This document shows positions 34,925 to 46,144 of a DNA stretch of 64,000 nt, piece by piece. Origin of the DNA: Phyto melanocephala (Eukaryota > Arthropoda > Insecta > Diptera > Rhinophoridae); contig OW799234.1 of the NCBI GenBank assembly GCA_941918925.1, forward strand, positions 68,071,043 through 68,135,042, written 5' to 3'. The notes beneath the pieces were generated by a model. That model saw only the letters and a list, made by a program, of their open reading frames with translations. It did not search any database and was not told where the DNA came from. Within the stretch, counting starts at the first letter, position 1. Every line of letters starts with the position of its first letter. The translations under genes were made by a program, and so were the position numbers.

Positions 34925-35440
34925 GAATTTTTTTTTTTTAAATAAATTCGAAGTATCACTTGCTGCTGATCATGATGATGGAAAAATGGAGGTCCAAGGG
35001 AGGTACCCAAACAGTCGACGGATTTCAACCAAAATTTGTAGTGCTCTTTTTTAGATCAACTTATGGACATCTGCAAAATTTTATCAAATTCCATTGCGAA
35101 TTGCGGCCCATACGTTGAGAAGAAAAATAAGCGCAAAAATGGGGGTTCAAGGGAGGTGCCCCTTATAGTAGATGGACTTAAACTAAAATTAGCAGAGCTA
35201 TGTCTTGTATAAATTTATAGATGTAAGCCAAATTTCATCAAATTGTATTGAGGATAAGTGAAAAAATTTGCGGTTCAAGGGAGGTACCCCTAGGAGTCGC
35301 CGAATTTTAAATTTTTTTTTTAATTTTTCTTTTCTACTTAAAACTAAACAAGTGTGTAAAATTTCATCGTTGTAGGATCACTCCTTCTATTTTTTGCAGT
35401 TCGATGTATAAAAAAAATACCACTGTGCGTCGTCCGCATA
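34925..35440. repeat. degenerate tandem repeat (CAAGGGAGGT units)
   Basis: CAAGGGAGGT recurs at 34995, 35148 and 35277, each followed by a GTCGACGGATTT/GTAGATGGACTT-like segment and a TTTCATCAAATT segment. This resembles internal tandem units of Helentron-like elements but is much decayed. It ends near CACTGTGCGTCGTCCGC. Confidence 0.55.
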
Positions 35441-35589
35441 CTAATCAGGCTACGAAATATAAAATCTGCTAATTCCAACTGTTAAAATTTGTTTCAAGTC
35501 ATCAACATTTTGCACGATCTAAATGCTAACTAAGACACTATTTTTTCTTTTTAATAAAACTGATATTGCACCTGTCCGAGACTTTTGCG

Positions 35590-36245
35590 TAATAATCGTT
35601 ATAAAAACTATCTAGGTTTTTGCGTGACTGAGTTAAAATATATCTGCACAGTTTTATATAAATCGGTTTAGTATTATAAGTTGAAACCAAATTATGTATG
35701 GGCGTGGCACTGCCTACTTTTTTTAATCATTAGGTTTCTTTTTGTGTGTGTAAAGTTTCATAAAAATCGATTTGATAGAAGTAGTAACAAAAGGATATTA
35801 ACTTTTTAAGGGCACTGCATTCCCCACCTTTTGAGCCATTAAATTGTTTTGAAAAGGGAACTTTATATATAAAAAGTTTCATAAAAGTACATATGTATTT
35901 GAAAAATAATATTTATTTTTCACTTATGGGGGTCAAACCAACTCAATTATATTGTCACAGGAATTCTATGTGTGTGCAAAGATTTATCAAAAGCGGTTTA
36001 ATCGAAGTATTTAAAAATAAAAGTTATCTTTTATTTGGTGTGTGTGCAAAATTTAATCAAAACCGGTTGTTAAGAAGTTGTTTAAAAGGAAAATTACTTT
36101 ATGTGGGCATGGCAATGTCCACTTTTTTGGGCAGAAGACCTAACCAAAATTTCATTATCATCTGTTGTGTTCTGGCGTAGGAGTGCATAGAGGATAAACA
36201 AACATTAATTTTTATGTATAAAAATTGTTTATGTATGTACATATC
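35590..36245 (-). mobile_element. very degraded Helitron-like units
   Basis: GGGCGTGGCACTGCCTACTT, AAAGTTTCATAAAAATCGAT and TGTGTGCAAA motifs recur with the spacing of the Helitron family at 7.3 and 60.3 kb, but both ends are unrecognisable. Confidence 0.5.
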
Positions 36246-36249
36246 TGCG

Positions 36250-37080
36250 AACTACATATCGATGGGTTACAGACAAACCTTAACAAAAGCGGCAAACGTT
36301 GTGCTTAGCGCTTTTACCGTTGTATAAAAAATTGTTATGTTAACTTATGGTTTAAAAAACTGAAATAAAAATTAAAATACACTCACTAGATTGACCTAAA
36401 ATTACATTACTTTTCAACAACTAAAAATGCCAAAAAAAAAAACAACTGTTGCACTACATCCAACTCCAACACCTAACGCTGTATCAAAATTGGATTTTCC
36501 ATTTGCAAGACGTTGCTGCCATGGTATTTCGACTTGCTTCATACCATTTTGTACATTATAAACATGAGAATTTTAGACAGCTAAAAAACGCTTGCCGCTC
36601 TTGTTTGGCTTTGTTTGTTAATGCAAAAAGGGCGTATCTCAATTTTATCGAAATCGGGGTTTGTTAAATTTCTGGTATTCCATTAACATTTGCATTACCC
36701 CTGAAAACTTTTTAAAGCCATGGTTGAAAGCAATGGATTTATAGCCACAAACCGAGAACAGAGCTCATTTTATTATTTTTTAATTAATTTAGTTTTTGCC
36801 TTCTCCTATAAAGTAATAAAAAATCAAGATACGCAGTTTCTACATCAAACCATTGTTATACAAAAATATTTCTTTATTTTAGTTTTATATTTAATATTTC
36901 AAAAATCATAATTAAGCCCGAAAATTAGCAATAATTCACACGAGAAGAGTATCGCACATATCTTTTTATAAAAATATGGTATCGAAAAACAAAATTAATT
37001 TTTTCAAATATAAAAAAGGCATTTTGTTGTTTCAGACAGTCACGTGTGCTGTTTATCACTGTGGTGTGTTTTTCTTTTTT
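36250..37080. other. no gene seen
   Basis: Open frames at 36449-36667 and 36720-36911 have no recognisable motif. Nothing supportable. Confidence 0.35.
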
Positions 37081-37816
37081 TATACCCTTCACACAGTGAA
37101 AAAGGGTATATATAGGTTTGTCATTCCGTGTGAAATTTCTACAATTTTCATTTCCGACCCCATAAAGTATATATTTTCTGAAAGCTTATGAATATGGGAG
37201 TAGATTAAGCTCTGTCCGTGTGTATGTGGAAATCAACTTTTTAAAGCCCCCCGAATTTGCGTGGACCCGGGTGAGGTACTAAAATATCAGAAATATTCGG
37301 GACTAGATCGGTATTGAAAATCAGAAACATCGGTACATAAACAACTGAGATATGAGCAAAAATCCACGACCACCTCGATTTTTTTCACAAAAACAACATT
37401 ACAACAACAACATACATACAAAAGTGTATATTGGTTAGAGTAAACGTGGCATCAAATCCCAGCTGAGCAAAAAAAATTTTTTTTATTTTTTTTATTTTTA
37501 TTTTTTATTTAATATATTATTTTTATTATTATATTTTTTGTTTGTTTTATATTTGTTATTTATATTTTAAATTTTTTTTTTATTATTTTTATTTATTTTT
37601 TTTTTTATTTATTTATTTTTTTTTATTTATTTTTTTTTATTTATTTTTTTTAGCATACATACGTTAATTTTTAATTTTACAATAGGATGTTTTTTATATG
37701 TATGTATGTATTTCATATGAGATGAATGGTGATACAAACTACTGTTATTGCATGACTACACGTTGTGAAGGGTATATAAGATTCGGCACGGCCGAATATA
37801 GCACTCTTACTTCTTT
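37081..37816 (+). mobile_element. DINE-1-like element, subfamily 2
   Basis: TATACCCTTCACACAGTG start, almost no GTCY run left (one GTCCGTGTG), the CCCAGCTGAGC block, A/T spacer, intact ATTCGGCACGGCCGAAT hairpin, and a last motif TTACTTCTT instead of TTACTTGTT. Confidence 0.8.
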
Positions 37817-37982
37817 ATTTTTTTGTTATTGCTTAAGGCTTTCAACACCTGACTGGCCTGAGTAAAATATATGCCGTTTGTTGTTAGTGCAGCTAATGAC
37901 AACTATTTGGTTTAATCATGAATTAATTTTTCAAAACAAAATATTCTTTTTTATAAAAACTATTAAAAAAATTTTAAATTTT

Positions 37983-38185
37983 TATCACTTTGATGCGTGT
38001 GTTGGAAGATATTTTAATATGAAAATATTGTCAGAAATGCTAAAACGCAATTAAATTTTTCATATAATTTATGAGCCAATAAAACTTATTTTGTAAAAAA
38101 AAACAATTAACGATTACTCAAATTTTTGTCTTCGGAATTTTATTAATCATAACAGGGATGACATTTAACATGACTAAAAAGAAAA
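37983..38185 (+). repeat. dispersed repeat D, copy 3
   Basis: GATGCGTGTGTTGGAAGATA, AATTTATGAGCCAATAAAAC and GGAATTTTATTAATCATAAC match copies at 21567 and 24637. Confidence 0.6.
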
Positions 38186-38617
38186 AAATTATATACATTA
38201 AAAATTTTTAATTTTTTTAAAGAATTCCTACTTATTTAATGAAAAAGTTTATTAATTAATTTAGTTTAAACATGTTTGGTTATGATGTCAGATCTCTGAG
38301 ATAAAGTTTGATTTTGTCAAATGAAAGGTCCTGTTGGTTATATTTTTTTAACTAACGGCCCTTTTCACAATCTGTGATTATATTAATTTAACAGGAACAT
38401 TAACAAACCGCCGATATCGTTAACCGAAACTATTTAACGTACGGTTAGTGTTTTGCGTTTCACCATCTTTCGGTTAGTTAACACTAACATTAAAGCAAAA
38501 GTATGGTAATACTGGTTTTTATTATTTACGAAAAATAGTAGAATGAAAGAAAAGAATCAAAAAATGTTATACAAAAATTCTTAGCAATACTTTGATGAAA
38601 GATAAATATATATTTAA

Positions 38618-39425
38618 AACAAGTAAGAGTGCTATATTCGGCCATGCCGAATCTTATATACCCTTCACAACGTGTATTCATGCAATAACAGTTGCTTGTA
38701 TCACCATTCATCCCATATAATATACGTACACGTATGTATGTTAAAAAAACGAAAAAAAAAAATTTTAAAAAAATTTAAAAAAAAATTTAAAAAAAAAATT
38801 AAAAAAAAAAATTAAAAAAAAAATTATTTTTTATATAATATACATATATAAAACAAACAAAAAAATAAAAAAAAAAATTAAAAAAAAAATAAAAAAATTA
38901 TAAAAAAAAATAATAATAAAAATATAAATAATATATTAAATAAAAAATAAAAAAAAAAATAAAAAAAAAAAATTAAAAAAAAATTTTTTTGGCTCAGTTG
39001 GGATTCGATGCCACGTTTTCTCTAACCAGTATACACGTTTGTATGTATGTATGTTGTTGTTGTAATGTTGTTTTTGTGAAAAAAAAATCGAGGTGGTCGT
39101 GGGTTTTTGCTCATATCTCAGTTGTTTATGTACCGATGTTTCTGATTTTCAATAGCGATCTACTCCCGAATATTTCTGATATTTTAATACCTTACCCGGG
39201 TCCAACCTATGTCGAGGGGCTTCAAAAAGTTGATTTCAACATACACACGGACAGACGGTCAGACGGACAGACGGACAGACGGACAGACTGACAGGGCTTA
39301 ATCGACTCCCCTATTCATAAGCTTTCAGAAAATATATACTTTATGGGGTCGGAAATGAAAATTGTAGAAATTTCACACGGAATGACAAACCTATATATAC
39401 CCTTTTTCACTGTGTGAAGGGTATA
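38618..39425 (-). mobile_element. DINE-1-like element, subfamily 2, reverse
   Basis: Complete copy in reverse: AACAAGTAAGAGTGCTATAT plus hairpin (ATTCGGCCATGCCGAAT), A-rich spacer, GGCTCAGTTGGGATTCGATG block, the GTCY run as GGACAGACGGACAGAC (about 39250-39290), and GGGTATA at the far end. The 100-residue frame at 38989-39291 has equivalents in other copies, but it only reads conserved non-coding blocks and the microsatellite. Confidence 0.8.
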
Positions 39426-39508
39426 ATAAATTTTTTACTTAAAATAGATTAAATACAGTTCCTTGGTAAGTATAAATTGTTATATGTTATTTTATTATAA
39501 TATCTTAT

Positions 39509-39905
39509 TATAACCGCCACCAAAAAAATTGTGGGGGTATATTCATTTTGTCATTCCGTTTGTAACGTAAATTTTTATCTTTATCTCAACTTCATTAAAT
39601 TTCTCTATTAATAAAGATTTTGGAAGAATAAAGGACTATATAGAAATATCTAAGTTGTATTTATGAGCAGAAACTTTATTGACACGCCTACTTTAACGTC
39701 CACTTTGAAAGACTATATTTACGAAAACATTTTACTAGCATATCGAATTTATAAAAAGAAAGTGATACATATTTTAGTAAAAAGATATTATTGCATAGCG
39801 ATTATTGTGAAAAACAAAATAATAAATTTTGTGCTATAAAAGAACATCAAATTGGTGGTGGGTATAAAAGATTCGGCACAACCGAATATAGTACTCTTAC
39901 TTGTT
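39509..39905 (+). mobile_element. element C, internally deleted copy
   Basis: Starts TATAACCGCCACC...GGGGGTATATTC and ends GGTGGTGGGTATAAAAGATT, hairpin ATTCGGCACAACCGAAT, then CTCTTACTTGTT. It has less than one tandem unit and provides the empty site for the mariner at 29882. Confidence 0.75.
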
Positions 39906-40084
39906 TATTTTTATTTAAATAAAAGCTTTTAACCGGAAGATTTTGTTCGGTTAAATTTAACAGAGACTTTTTGATTAATCTCTGCCGGTTATATGCTAAC
40001 CGTACTTTGTGAAATTCAATTTTGCCTAACTTACGGTTAAAGTTCATGTTAAATTATAATCGCACTTTGTGAAAGGGGCCGTAA

Positions 40085-40900
40085 GAAGTCTATCAAACGA
40101 GTGTTTCAAACCCATCTCTTACGCAGATAATATTGCCACATATATCAGGGGAAAGTATCCTAACCTTTTATGCAGGACAGCAATAGAAGCTCTGAATATA
40201 TTTTACAACTGGGCAAAGGTGCAAGGGCTCCGTGTTAACGGACAAGATCAAAATCTTTTTGTTTACGAGAACAAAGATGATACCGATTTACAGCTGTACC
40301 GTATTTCGAGATAAGACATTTCAGATTAAATAACTAGGTGTATTACAAAATTGGAGGCTATCTTATTTATTTATTTATTTTTTACACAAGCGTACTACGA
40401 CCGATCCTAACGCATGCCTCGATAGTGTGGTGGACATTCTTAAAGCTGAAGGTTAATGTAAAACAATTTCCAAAGGCTTAAAGACAGGTCTGCTTTAGCA
40501 TATGTTGTGGTGCCATAAGGATCACATCAATAATGGTTATAAATAATAAACTATCAATTTAAGATACAGTCAGTTATCAGAACGCTAATAAACAAAAAAG
40601 TCAAATCTCGAAATGTCCTGCAATGTAAAAGCGATATAAACTCGCATGTAGATTGTAAATGTCTAGAGATAATATGCCATTACGACATAATAGGAAACAA
40701 AGAAACCGAAAACTTATCTAAATAAGAATGATTTTTTAATGCTAAATCCTTAGAAAATGCTAATTCTTTTCGGTTGTTCAAAAACGAACTTAAAGTTTTG
40801 CGATGTAGGAACATGTGGAGCAATAAAAACCGTTAAAATTTATCACATAACCGATTACGTCAAAGCGGCGACAATATTTACTAAAAAGTAACTTGCCACT
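40085..40900 (+). pseudogene. LINE remnant: reverse transcriptase and RNase H
   Basis: Non-LTR retrotransposon polyprotein fragment. SYADNIATYIRGKYPNLL, EALNIFYNWAKVQGLRVNG (about 40117-40250) is RT motif 5 and following (normally Y-A-D-D; here Y-A-D-N). Next, in another frame, YTSVLRPILTHASIVWW (about 40380-40435). A decayed RNase H trace follows, DIIGNKETENLSK (about 40690-40725), matching G-N-E-x-A-D-E-L-A-R. Having both domains fits the I/LOA-type clades. Frames shift repeatedly; 5' end and tail are not visible. Confidence 0.75.
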
Positions 40901-40904
40901 TAGC

Positions 40905-42370
40905 AAATAATATCGCTATTACTAATACACTTGAATTAACACAAATACAAATGTGTATTCCAACACCAACATTTATGTATGTTTACCCATCTGTATACAA
41001 TTAACATAATTTATTTTTAATTAAATAGCATTTATTTAATTAATTATTTCACATTTTTTTTTGTAGTTGCTTATTCTAACAACGACAAAAAAACATTTCA
41101 AAAGTCACAAGCACAAAGCAATATTAAATAAATTGTTTGTGTGGTGTAATTTATATCATAATGTTTGTGCTAATTTTTTGCAGACAATTCAAATCGGTGA
41201 GCAATTAATATTTGTAAATTTATTTAGTCATTTTTTATTCATCACCATCATTATCATCCGCGCCCTGATCATCATTATCGGCATGCCAATGTTAAGTGTG
41301 AGCGAAAATGTTTTTTTTTTTTTTTTTATTGAAACACATGTTCAACTGTTTTATTTTGTGTTGTTTTTTGATTGTCAAAATTTAAAAAAATAAATACCAT
41401 CTAAAATTAAATATTATTCAAAATAAGAACTGAACATAAGCAAACCATAACAATATGTTATGCTCGTGGCTAATATATGTTTTCGTAAAAACTAATAAAT
41501 TAAGAAAAAAAGTTGATTCATAAAATTCATATTTAAAAGCAATAAAAAAATGTCTAAACGGTGCAGAAAACTCAAATATATACAACTTAAATGTAAAACT
41601 AATTTTAAGTATTTTTAAATGTACAGGTTTGTCAAATAGATGTTGAACCGATTAGGTGAGATAACCAAATCGCAACCATCAGTAATACCACATTTGAAAT
41701 TTGCAAGCTATTCTCGTAAAAAAATTAAAAAAAACATGTGTTTTACCCGTTAAAGAAATTAACTGTTACCTATTACCCGTAATATTCTTGTACTTTGTTT
41801 GCTTTATGTAACATCAAAATAGCAAACGAAAATTGGTTTGTTAATATAAACTATTTGTAATATGAATTACAAGCCATCACAATTCAACACACCAAAATAT
41901 TCAAATCTTTTTGAACTTGATATACAACGGCATCACCTGAAAAATTAAATCAAAAATAATCAAAAACAGAATAATTATAAAATAATCCAAAATCAACAAT
42001 AATTGTATTGTATAATGATAAAGAAGAATTGAAGAAATGCATTCAAAAATAATTATGTATGTATGTATCGTTAGCAAATACTGTTGAACGCTCATGCACA
42101 AACGTTTCCTGCAGGAAACCTAAAGACAAGTAAATCCACGTCACCACTTTTGTCGACTATTTTGGTGACTTTTTGGTACTATTGTCAACAAAATGTCTAC
42201 ACTTTTTACTTTTTAAAATATTAAGCAGAAAAAATTCAAAAATTTTTTAGACAATTTTTTTTAGATGATTTACTATGGCACACTTTTACATTTAAAAATA
42301 ATATTTTAATTTCATGATGTAAAAAGTACCAAAAGTAAAGAATAGAATTACTAAAAAGAACCGGTGAATA
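40905..42370. other. no gene seen
   Basis: AT-rich. A 16-bp palindrome GTTTCCTGCAGGAAAC at about 42104, and TTTTCTGCAGGGGC at about 42695, may be ends of an older element around the MITE at 42375. Not certain enough to call. Confidence 0.3.
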
Positions 42371-42374
42371 CCTG

Positions 42375-42503
42375 GGGCCAAATTACGGCATTCGAACGTG
42401 ATCGAAATTTGCAAATTCTTATTAGAATCTCTATACCTAAAGCACAGCGTACTCGATCGTTCGAGTTAAATTTCGATCGATATCGAATGCCGTAATTCGG
42501 CCC
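42375..42503. mobile_element. 129-bp fold-back MITE
   Basis: Inverted repeats starting GGGCCAAATTACGGCATTCG (left) and GGGCCGAATTACGGCATTCG (right, complemented), flanked by CTG at 42372-42374 and 42504-42506. A CTG/CAG-type 3-bp duplication fits Harbinger-like insertion. Contains repeated ATCGAAATTT motifs. Confidence 0.75.
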
Positions 42504-42958
42504 CTGGTTCTATCTTGCCACACGGTCCCATAAGTACTATCTAGTTAGTAGTTCTAACGTCACTAGTGGATTTTCAATGACAAGCGCCTGTTAAATGTCT
42601 GTAGCAAAGAACATTGTATAGGATATAATTGGTCAGTAGTACTGGTGACAATGAGTCAATAGAGACTAAGTACTGTTAAATTAAAGACATTTTCTGCAGG
42701 GGCTTATATTAATCTCAAGTGTGTGTGTCAAAACTATATTAGCGAGTAATGAAAATTTAAAGAACCCATTGATTGGTATGATGATTAAAGAATACTCGGC
42801 ATGTAAGAAAAACCGGTTTCTTAATAGTCAAAAAGATAGCAATTAATGTTTTTATTAATAAAAAAAAATAAAAAACAAACATTTTATTAAGTTTATTTTT
42901 TATTAAAAATTAAGAGGAATTTAAAAAAAGCAGTTTTAAAAACAAAAATCAATTCATA

Positions 42959-43270
42959 AAACAAGTAAGAGTTTCTATATTCGGTAGCGCTAAATCTGAT
43001 AATACCCTCCACCATACTGTCTATACGTATAAAGAACAAACCGTAGCGTAGCCTAGATTTCAGATTTAATGTTATACGCTATTTTACTTTTTCATTTCTG
43101 AGGCCATCTTTGATTTTAAATTTTTACATATTTAACTGAATTCTTTTAGTTTAGACCTCTCATGTGGTACAATATGGTATTTTAATGTTCATATCTCATT
43201 TAACTTCAAAACGACTTCTAAGTTTTTCTTAAGAATAATTTCCATTTCTATGGTTTGAAATTAGGTGTCA
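42959..43270 (-). mobile_element. Helentron-like fragment, subfamily 4
   Basis: AACAAGTAAGAGTTTCTATA, then a damaged hairpin (ATTCGGTAGCGCTAAAT) and AATACCCTCCACCATACTG. The following sequence (GTAGCGTAGCCTAGATTTCA, ATTTAATGTTATACG) is shared with 48240-48340. The far end is not identified. Confidence 0.6.
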
Positions 43271-43503
43271 CCAGCGAGTCCAAAGGTTATTTTGGAGGTG
43301 GAGAAACTTGATGTACATATATATGCTATATATAATATATATTCGTTCGATTCGTGATCGATGACAGAGGTAAAGGTATTTCAACGAATAGCTTAGGTTT
43401 ATTAAATACTTATTTGGCAAATGTTGTAGAGAAATATTGTCAAATAAGCCTTCAATAACGTACAATATTTTGTATGAATATGGCAGTAAATAAATAATAT
43501 TTG

Positions 43504-44458
43504 TATACCCTTCACCTGTGGTGCACAAGGGCTTTGTCATTCAGTTTGTAATTTCTACAATTTTCATTTCCGACCCCATAAAGGATATATTTTCTGAAAG
43601 CTTATGAATAGAGGAGTCGGTTAAGCCATGTCAGTCTGTCCTTCTGTCCGTGTGTTGGTTAAAATCAACCATATGTTCCTCTGATCAATCTTTTGGAAAT
43701 ATCCGGCAATGACCCATAACTTTCTGAGATATGAGCAAAAAAACACGACTGCCTCTGTTTTTTCCCATATTTTTACCACAAAAATTAAAACTTTTCAGCC
43801 ATAGAATAATTTATAGGTACCTTTGTTACTATTTGTAGACATAAAATACCTCTAGAGATATTTGTGAAAAACTTTGAATAAAGCGGACTTTAATCGGTAA
43901 AGTTATAGGCAAATTTTTTTTTTAATATATTCCAAAAATTTAAAAACTAAAATCAATTTTTTCAGCTTTTAGACAACCGAGAGAGTCAATATTGGTATTA
44001 TCTGAAAGGACTTGACTAGCGCAATATAAGCATTATTAAAAAATTTAAATTCATATTAGCCGCCACCACAAAATGGCGGACAATAAAGATATATATGAGC
44101 CAACTCTGGCATTTTAAAATGTAACTTCTTGAACCCCCTCAATAATGGTATCAAATGAAAAGGTTTGACCAGTAGAATACAGTAAATTATTAAAAAAAAA
44201 TATAAAATCCAAAATGGCGTCTAAAACAAAATGACGGAGCAAATTTTTTTAACCCCATCAATATGGATATCAAATTAAAGAGCTTGACTAGTAGTATACC
44301 TGTAGCTAGGTAAAAATTCAAAATCGAAGATAGCGTCGGAAATAATAAAGAAAAATGGCGTATAACATGATATATAGGTCAAGCTACGATGTGGGATTAT
44401 ACCTACATATGTACATGATGGTGAAGGGTATTATCAGATATAGCACTCTTACTTGTTT
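43504..44458 (+). mobile_element. DINE-1-like element, subfamily 3, hairpin lost
   Basis: Sister of the 20.1-kb copy, without the mariner. It has TATACCCTTCACCTGTGGTG, the CCGACCCCATAAAGGATATA block, AAAATGGCG-rich interior and CTCTTACTTGTT end. The 3' hairpin is cleanly absent: TTATCAGATATAGCACTC replaces CAGATTCGGC...GAATATAGC, a 15-base loss. Confidence 0.75.
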
Positions 44459-44957
44459 TAACTCATTAATTTTCTTTTTTTTTTTAATTTTCTGAAAGTT
44501 TTTACTAAAAATTGTTTTAAAATATTTTCTTTGTAACACTGCAAAACTAAGATTTGATAAACTTTTCCGATTCTGAATTTTTATTTGCCTGACGTTTAAT
44601 ATTAACGGACGTTTAGCAATACAACCGATACAACAGAAATTGTGTTCACAAGTAAACAAACCAAAACTGTATTTGAATAGAGGATGCAGAATTCAACAGA
44701 TTATGAATTGAACAAATAATTTTTATTGTTAACGTCCAAGGCGAATTCAATAAGGTGATCTCTTCCCTACAAAAACAACAATCCAAGGCGAATTCACGTG
44801 TATTTTGTTGTTGTATATTTTAGCCTAATTGTCAAAAATTTTTTAACTAAATACAAATAAACACACGTTTGTTTACATTTTTATTTTAAACCAAATTGTA
44901 CAATTTACACTATAATTAAAGAATTAATGTGGTTTTTCCAAAATAAAAAGCTTCCTA

Positions 44958-45199
44958 ATGACGCGAATTCGTGTAGCTGGTAAGTATAAATGGTACGTGT
45001 ATTATTTAATCTGGCATGTTTATTTAATTCTATTTTTTTTTTATTTATAGCTCCAGCTGACACACGCTCACCAGAGGATTTTGTAAGCCAATTTTTTGGC
45101 ACTGAAGCATTAATGGCTGGCAAAACAACTGAACAGGCTATGGCAAAGCCTGGTGTAACGGATGAAAAACTATTGACCAAGGCTATGAGCTTATTATAA
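44958..45199 (+). CDS. small two-exon gene, 57 codons, function unknown
   Basis: Exon 1 (44958-44979) reads MTRIRVA. A 71-bp intron has a consensus donor GTAAGT (44980) and a T-rich tract ending TTTATAG (45050). Exon 2 (45051-45199) completes the split Ala codon and reads PADTRSPEDFVSQFFGTEA to KLLTKAMSLL-stop. AATAAA occurs at about 45224 and 45234. Exon 2 is clearly less AT-rich than its surroundings and its frame is clean. The protein would be soluble, with no signal peptide or membrane segment, and I do not recognise it. Upstream in-frame stops make the ATG the likely start, though its context is weak. It lies wholly inside an inverted-repeat element, so it may be a captured host gene fragment. 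A shadow frame on the other strand is ignored. Confidence 0.65.
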
Positions 45200-45334
45200 G
45201 TTATTGGCCATATGGCTACATGTAATAAAAGGGAATAAATAAAAAATTAAGAGTATGTTTAATTTCAATCTTAAGACCAATTTGATTTGATGAATTATGA
45301 ATGTATTATATATGAATAAATTTAATTTAATTTA

Positions 45335-45440
45335 TCACTTTTAACTCCCTCAAAATTGGTATCAAATGAAAGGTCTTGACTAGTGAAATACAATACGCTA
45401 GGAAACTTTTAAAATTAATGAAAGTCGCCACCAAATGTAT
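45335..45440 (+). repeat. fragment of DINE-1-like subfamily 3 interior
   Basis: AACTCCCTCAAAATTGGTAT then CAAATGAAAGGTCTTGACTA and AAAGTCGCCACCAAAT match the interior of the 43.5-kb element (CCCCTCAATAATGGTATC, GGTTTGACCAGTAG). No element ends. Confidence 0.6.
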
Positions 45441-45699
45441 GTATGTATGTAGAATTTATTTTTTTTTTTCAAACTCTTTTTTAAATATTTTGTAGCTCTG
45501 AAAAGAGCTTTTGTTTAATTTCATGGCAACACAATTTTCTTTACTTTTTAAAATTTTATTAAATTGTCTGACAATTGTATGTAAACTAACATAAAAAAAT
45601 ACAAATTTTGACATTTAGGCCTTAAACTTTCTTCACAGCTGATGAACAGCTGGGCTAAAGAGTTCACCTGATGTGAATTCGCCTTGGTAACGTCTATTA

Positions 45700-46015
45700 C
45701 GTAAAATATTTGCTTAATGTGTGTATATTTTAGGATTAATATGTCAACTGACAACAACCACAACAACAGAATCAATAAAAAAGTCATTGCGATAATTAAA
45801 TTATTCAAACAACAGCATTAGAGTTATCAACCCCAAATGTAACACACAAGCAAAAACAAATAAATAAATAATAATACGTACATATGTATGTATGTATGTA
45901 CTTAATGGTACAAATTGAAAAAAAAGATAGAAAAAAATGTGGTACTAAATGATTAATGGTCTGGTAATTATGACTAAGAATGTAATTGAGCTGAAAATCA
46001 GAAGCTTACAAAAGA
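45700..46015. other. no gene seen
   Basis: TATTTTAG at about 45727-45734 looks like a splice acceptor, but the following frame is CAA/AAC-rich and unconvincing. Confidence 0.3.
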
Positions 46016-46141
46016 ATGATTAAAGTTACTACTGGTTACGGTGGTGGTGCTGTTACCGCCGCTGGACAAGACAGACACCTGGACGAAACCTCATCGAGTC
46101 AAGACAACAAATCACAAACCATGTTACTTCAGGCCATTTGA
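46016..46141 (+). CDS. possible short ORF or terminal exon, 41 codons
   Basis: ATG at 46016 reads MIKVTTGYGGGAVTAAGQDR, then HLDETSSSQDNKSQTMLLQA and a stop. The stretch is strikingly GC-rich for this window, and AATAAA follows at about 46181. It could be a 3' exon of an unseen gene or a decayed gene copy. No family recognised, no acceptor clearly supported. Confidence 0.3.
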   Translation: MIKVTTGYGGGAVTAAGQDRHLDETSSSQDNKSQTMLLQAI

Positions 46142-46144
46142 CTG

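Larger units (their letters stand above)
38356..40081. mobile_element. Harbinger-like MITE hosting two Helentron-like insertions
   Basis: Terminal inverted repeats about 45 bp long: left CGGCCCTTTTCACAATCTGT, right (complemented) CGGCCCCTTTCACAAAGTGC. Both continue with TTTAACA(G/T)GAAC. TAA duplications lie at 38353-38355 and 40082-40084. The interior carries GGTTAGT/CCGGTTA palindromic motifs and two later insertions (38618-39425 and 39509-39905). Non-coding. Confidence 0.75.
44736..45687. mobile_element. TIR element carrying a small spliced gene
   Basis: Inverted ends CCAAGGCGAATTCAATAAGG (left) and CCAAGGCGAATTCACATCAGG-like (right, complemented), 14 bp identical then similar through AGGTGA. 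They are flanked by the direct repeat TAACGT at 44730-44735 and 45688-45693. A second copy of the left motif lies at about 44792. A fragment of DINE-1-like interior (about 45335-45430) is also inside. The superfamily is not clear from a 6-bp duplication. Confidence 0.65.

Noticed and set aside
42104..42702. Possible element with CTGCAGG ends around the 42375 MITE
   Set aside because: End similarity is short and no target duplication could be found.
44905..45180. 91-residue minus-strand frame across the small gene
   Set aside because: It reads through the intron and opposite the exon; splice signals and poly-A signals support the plus strand.
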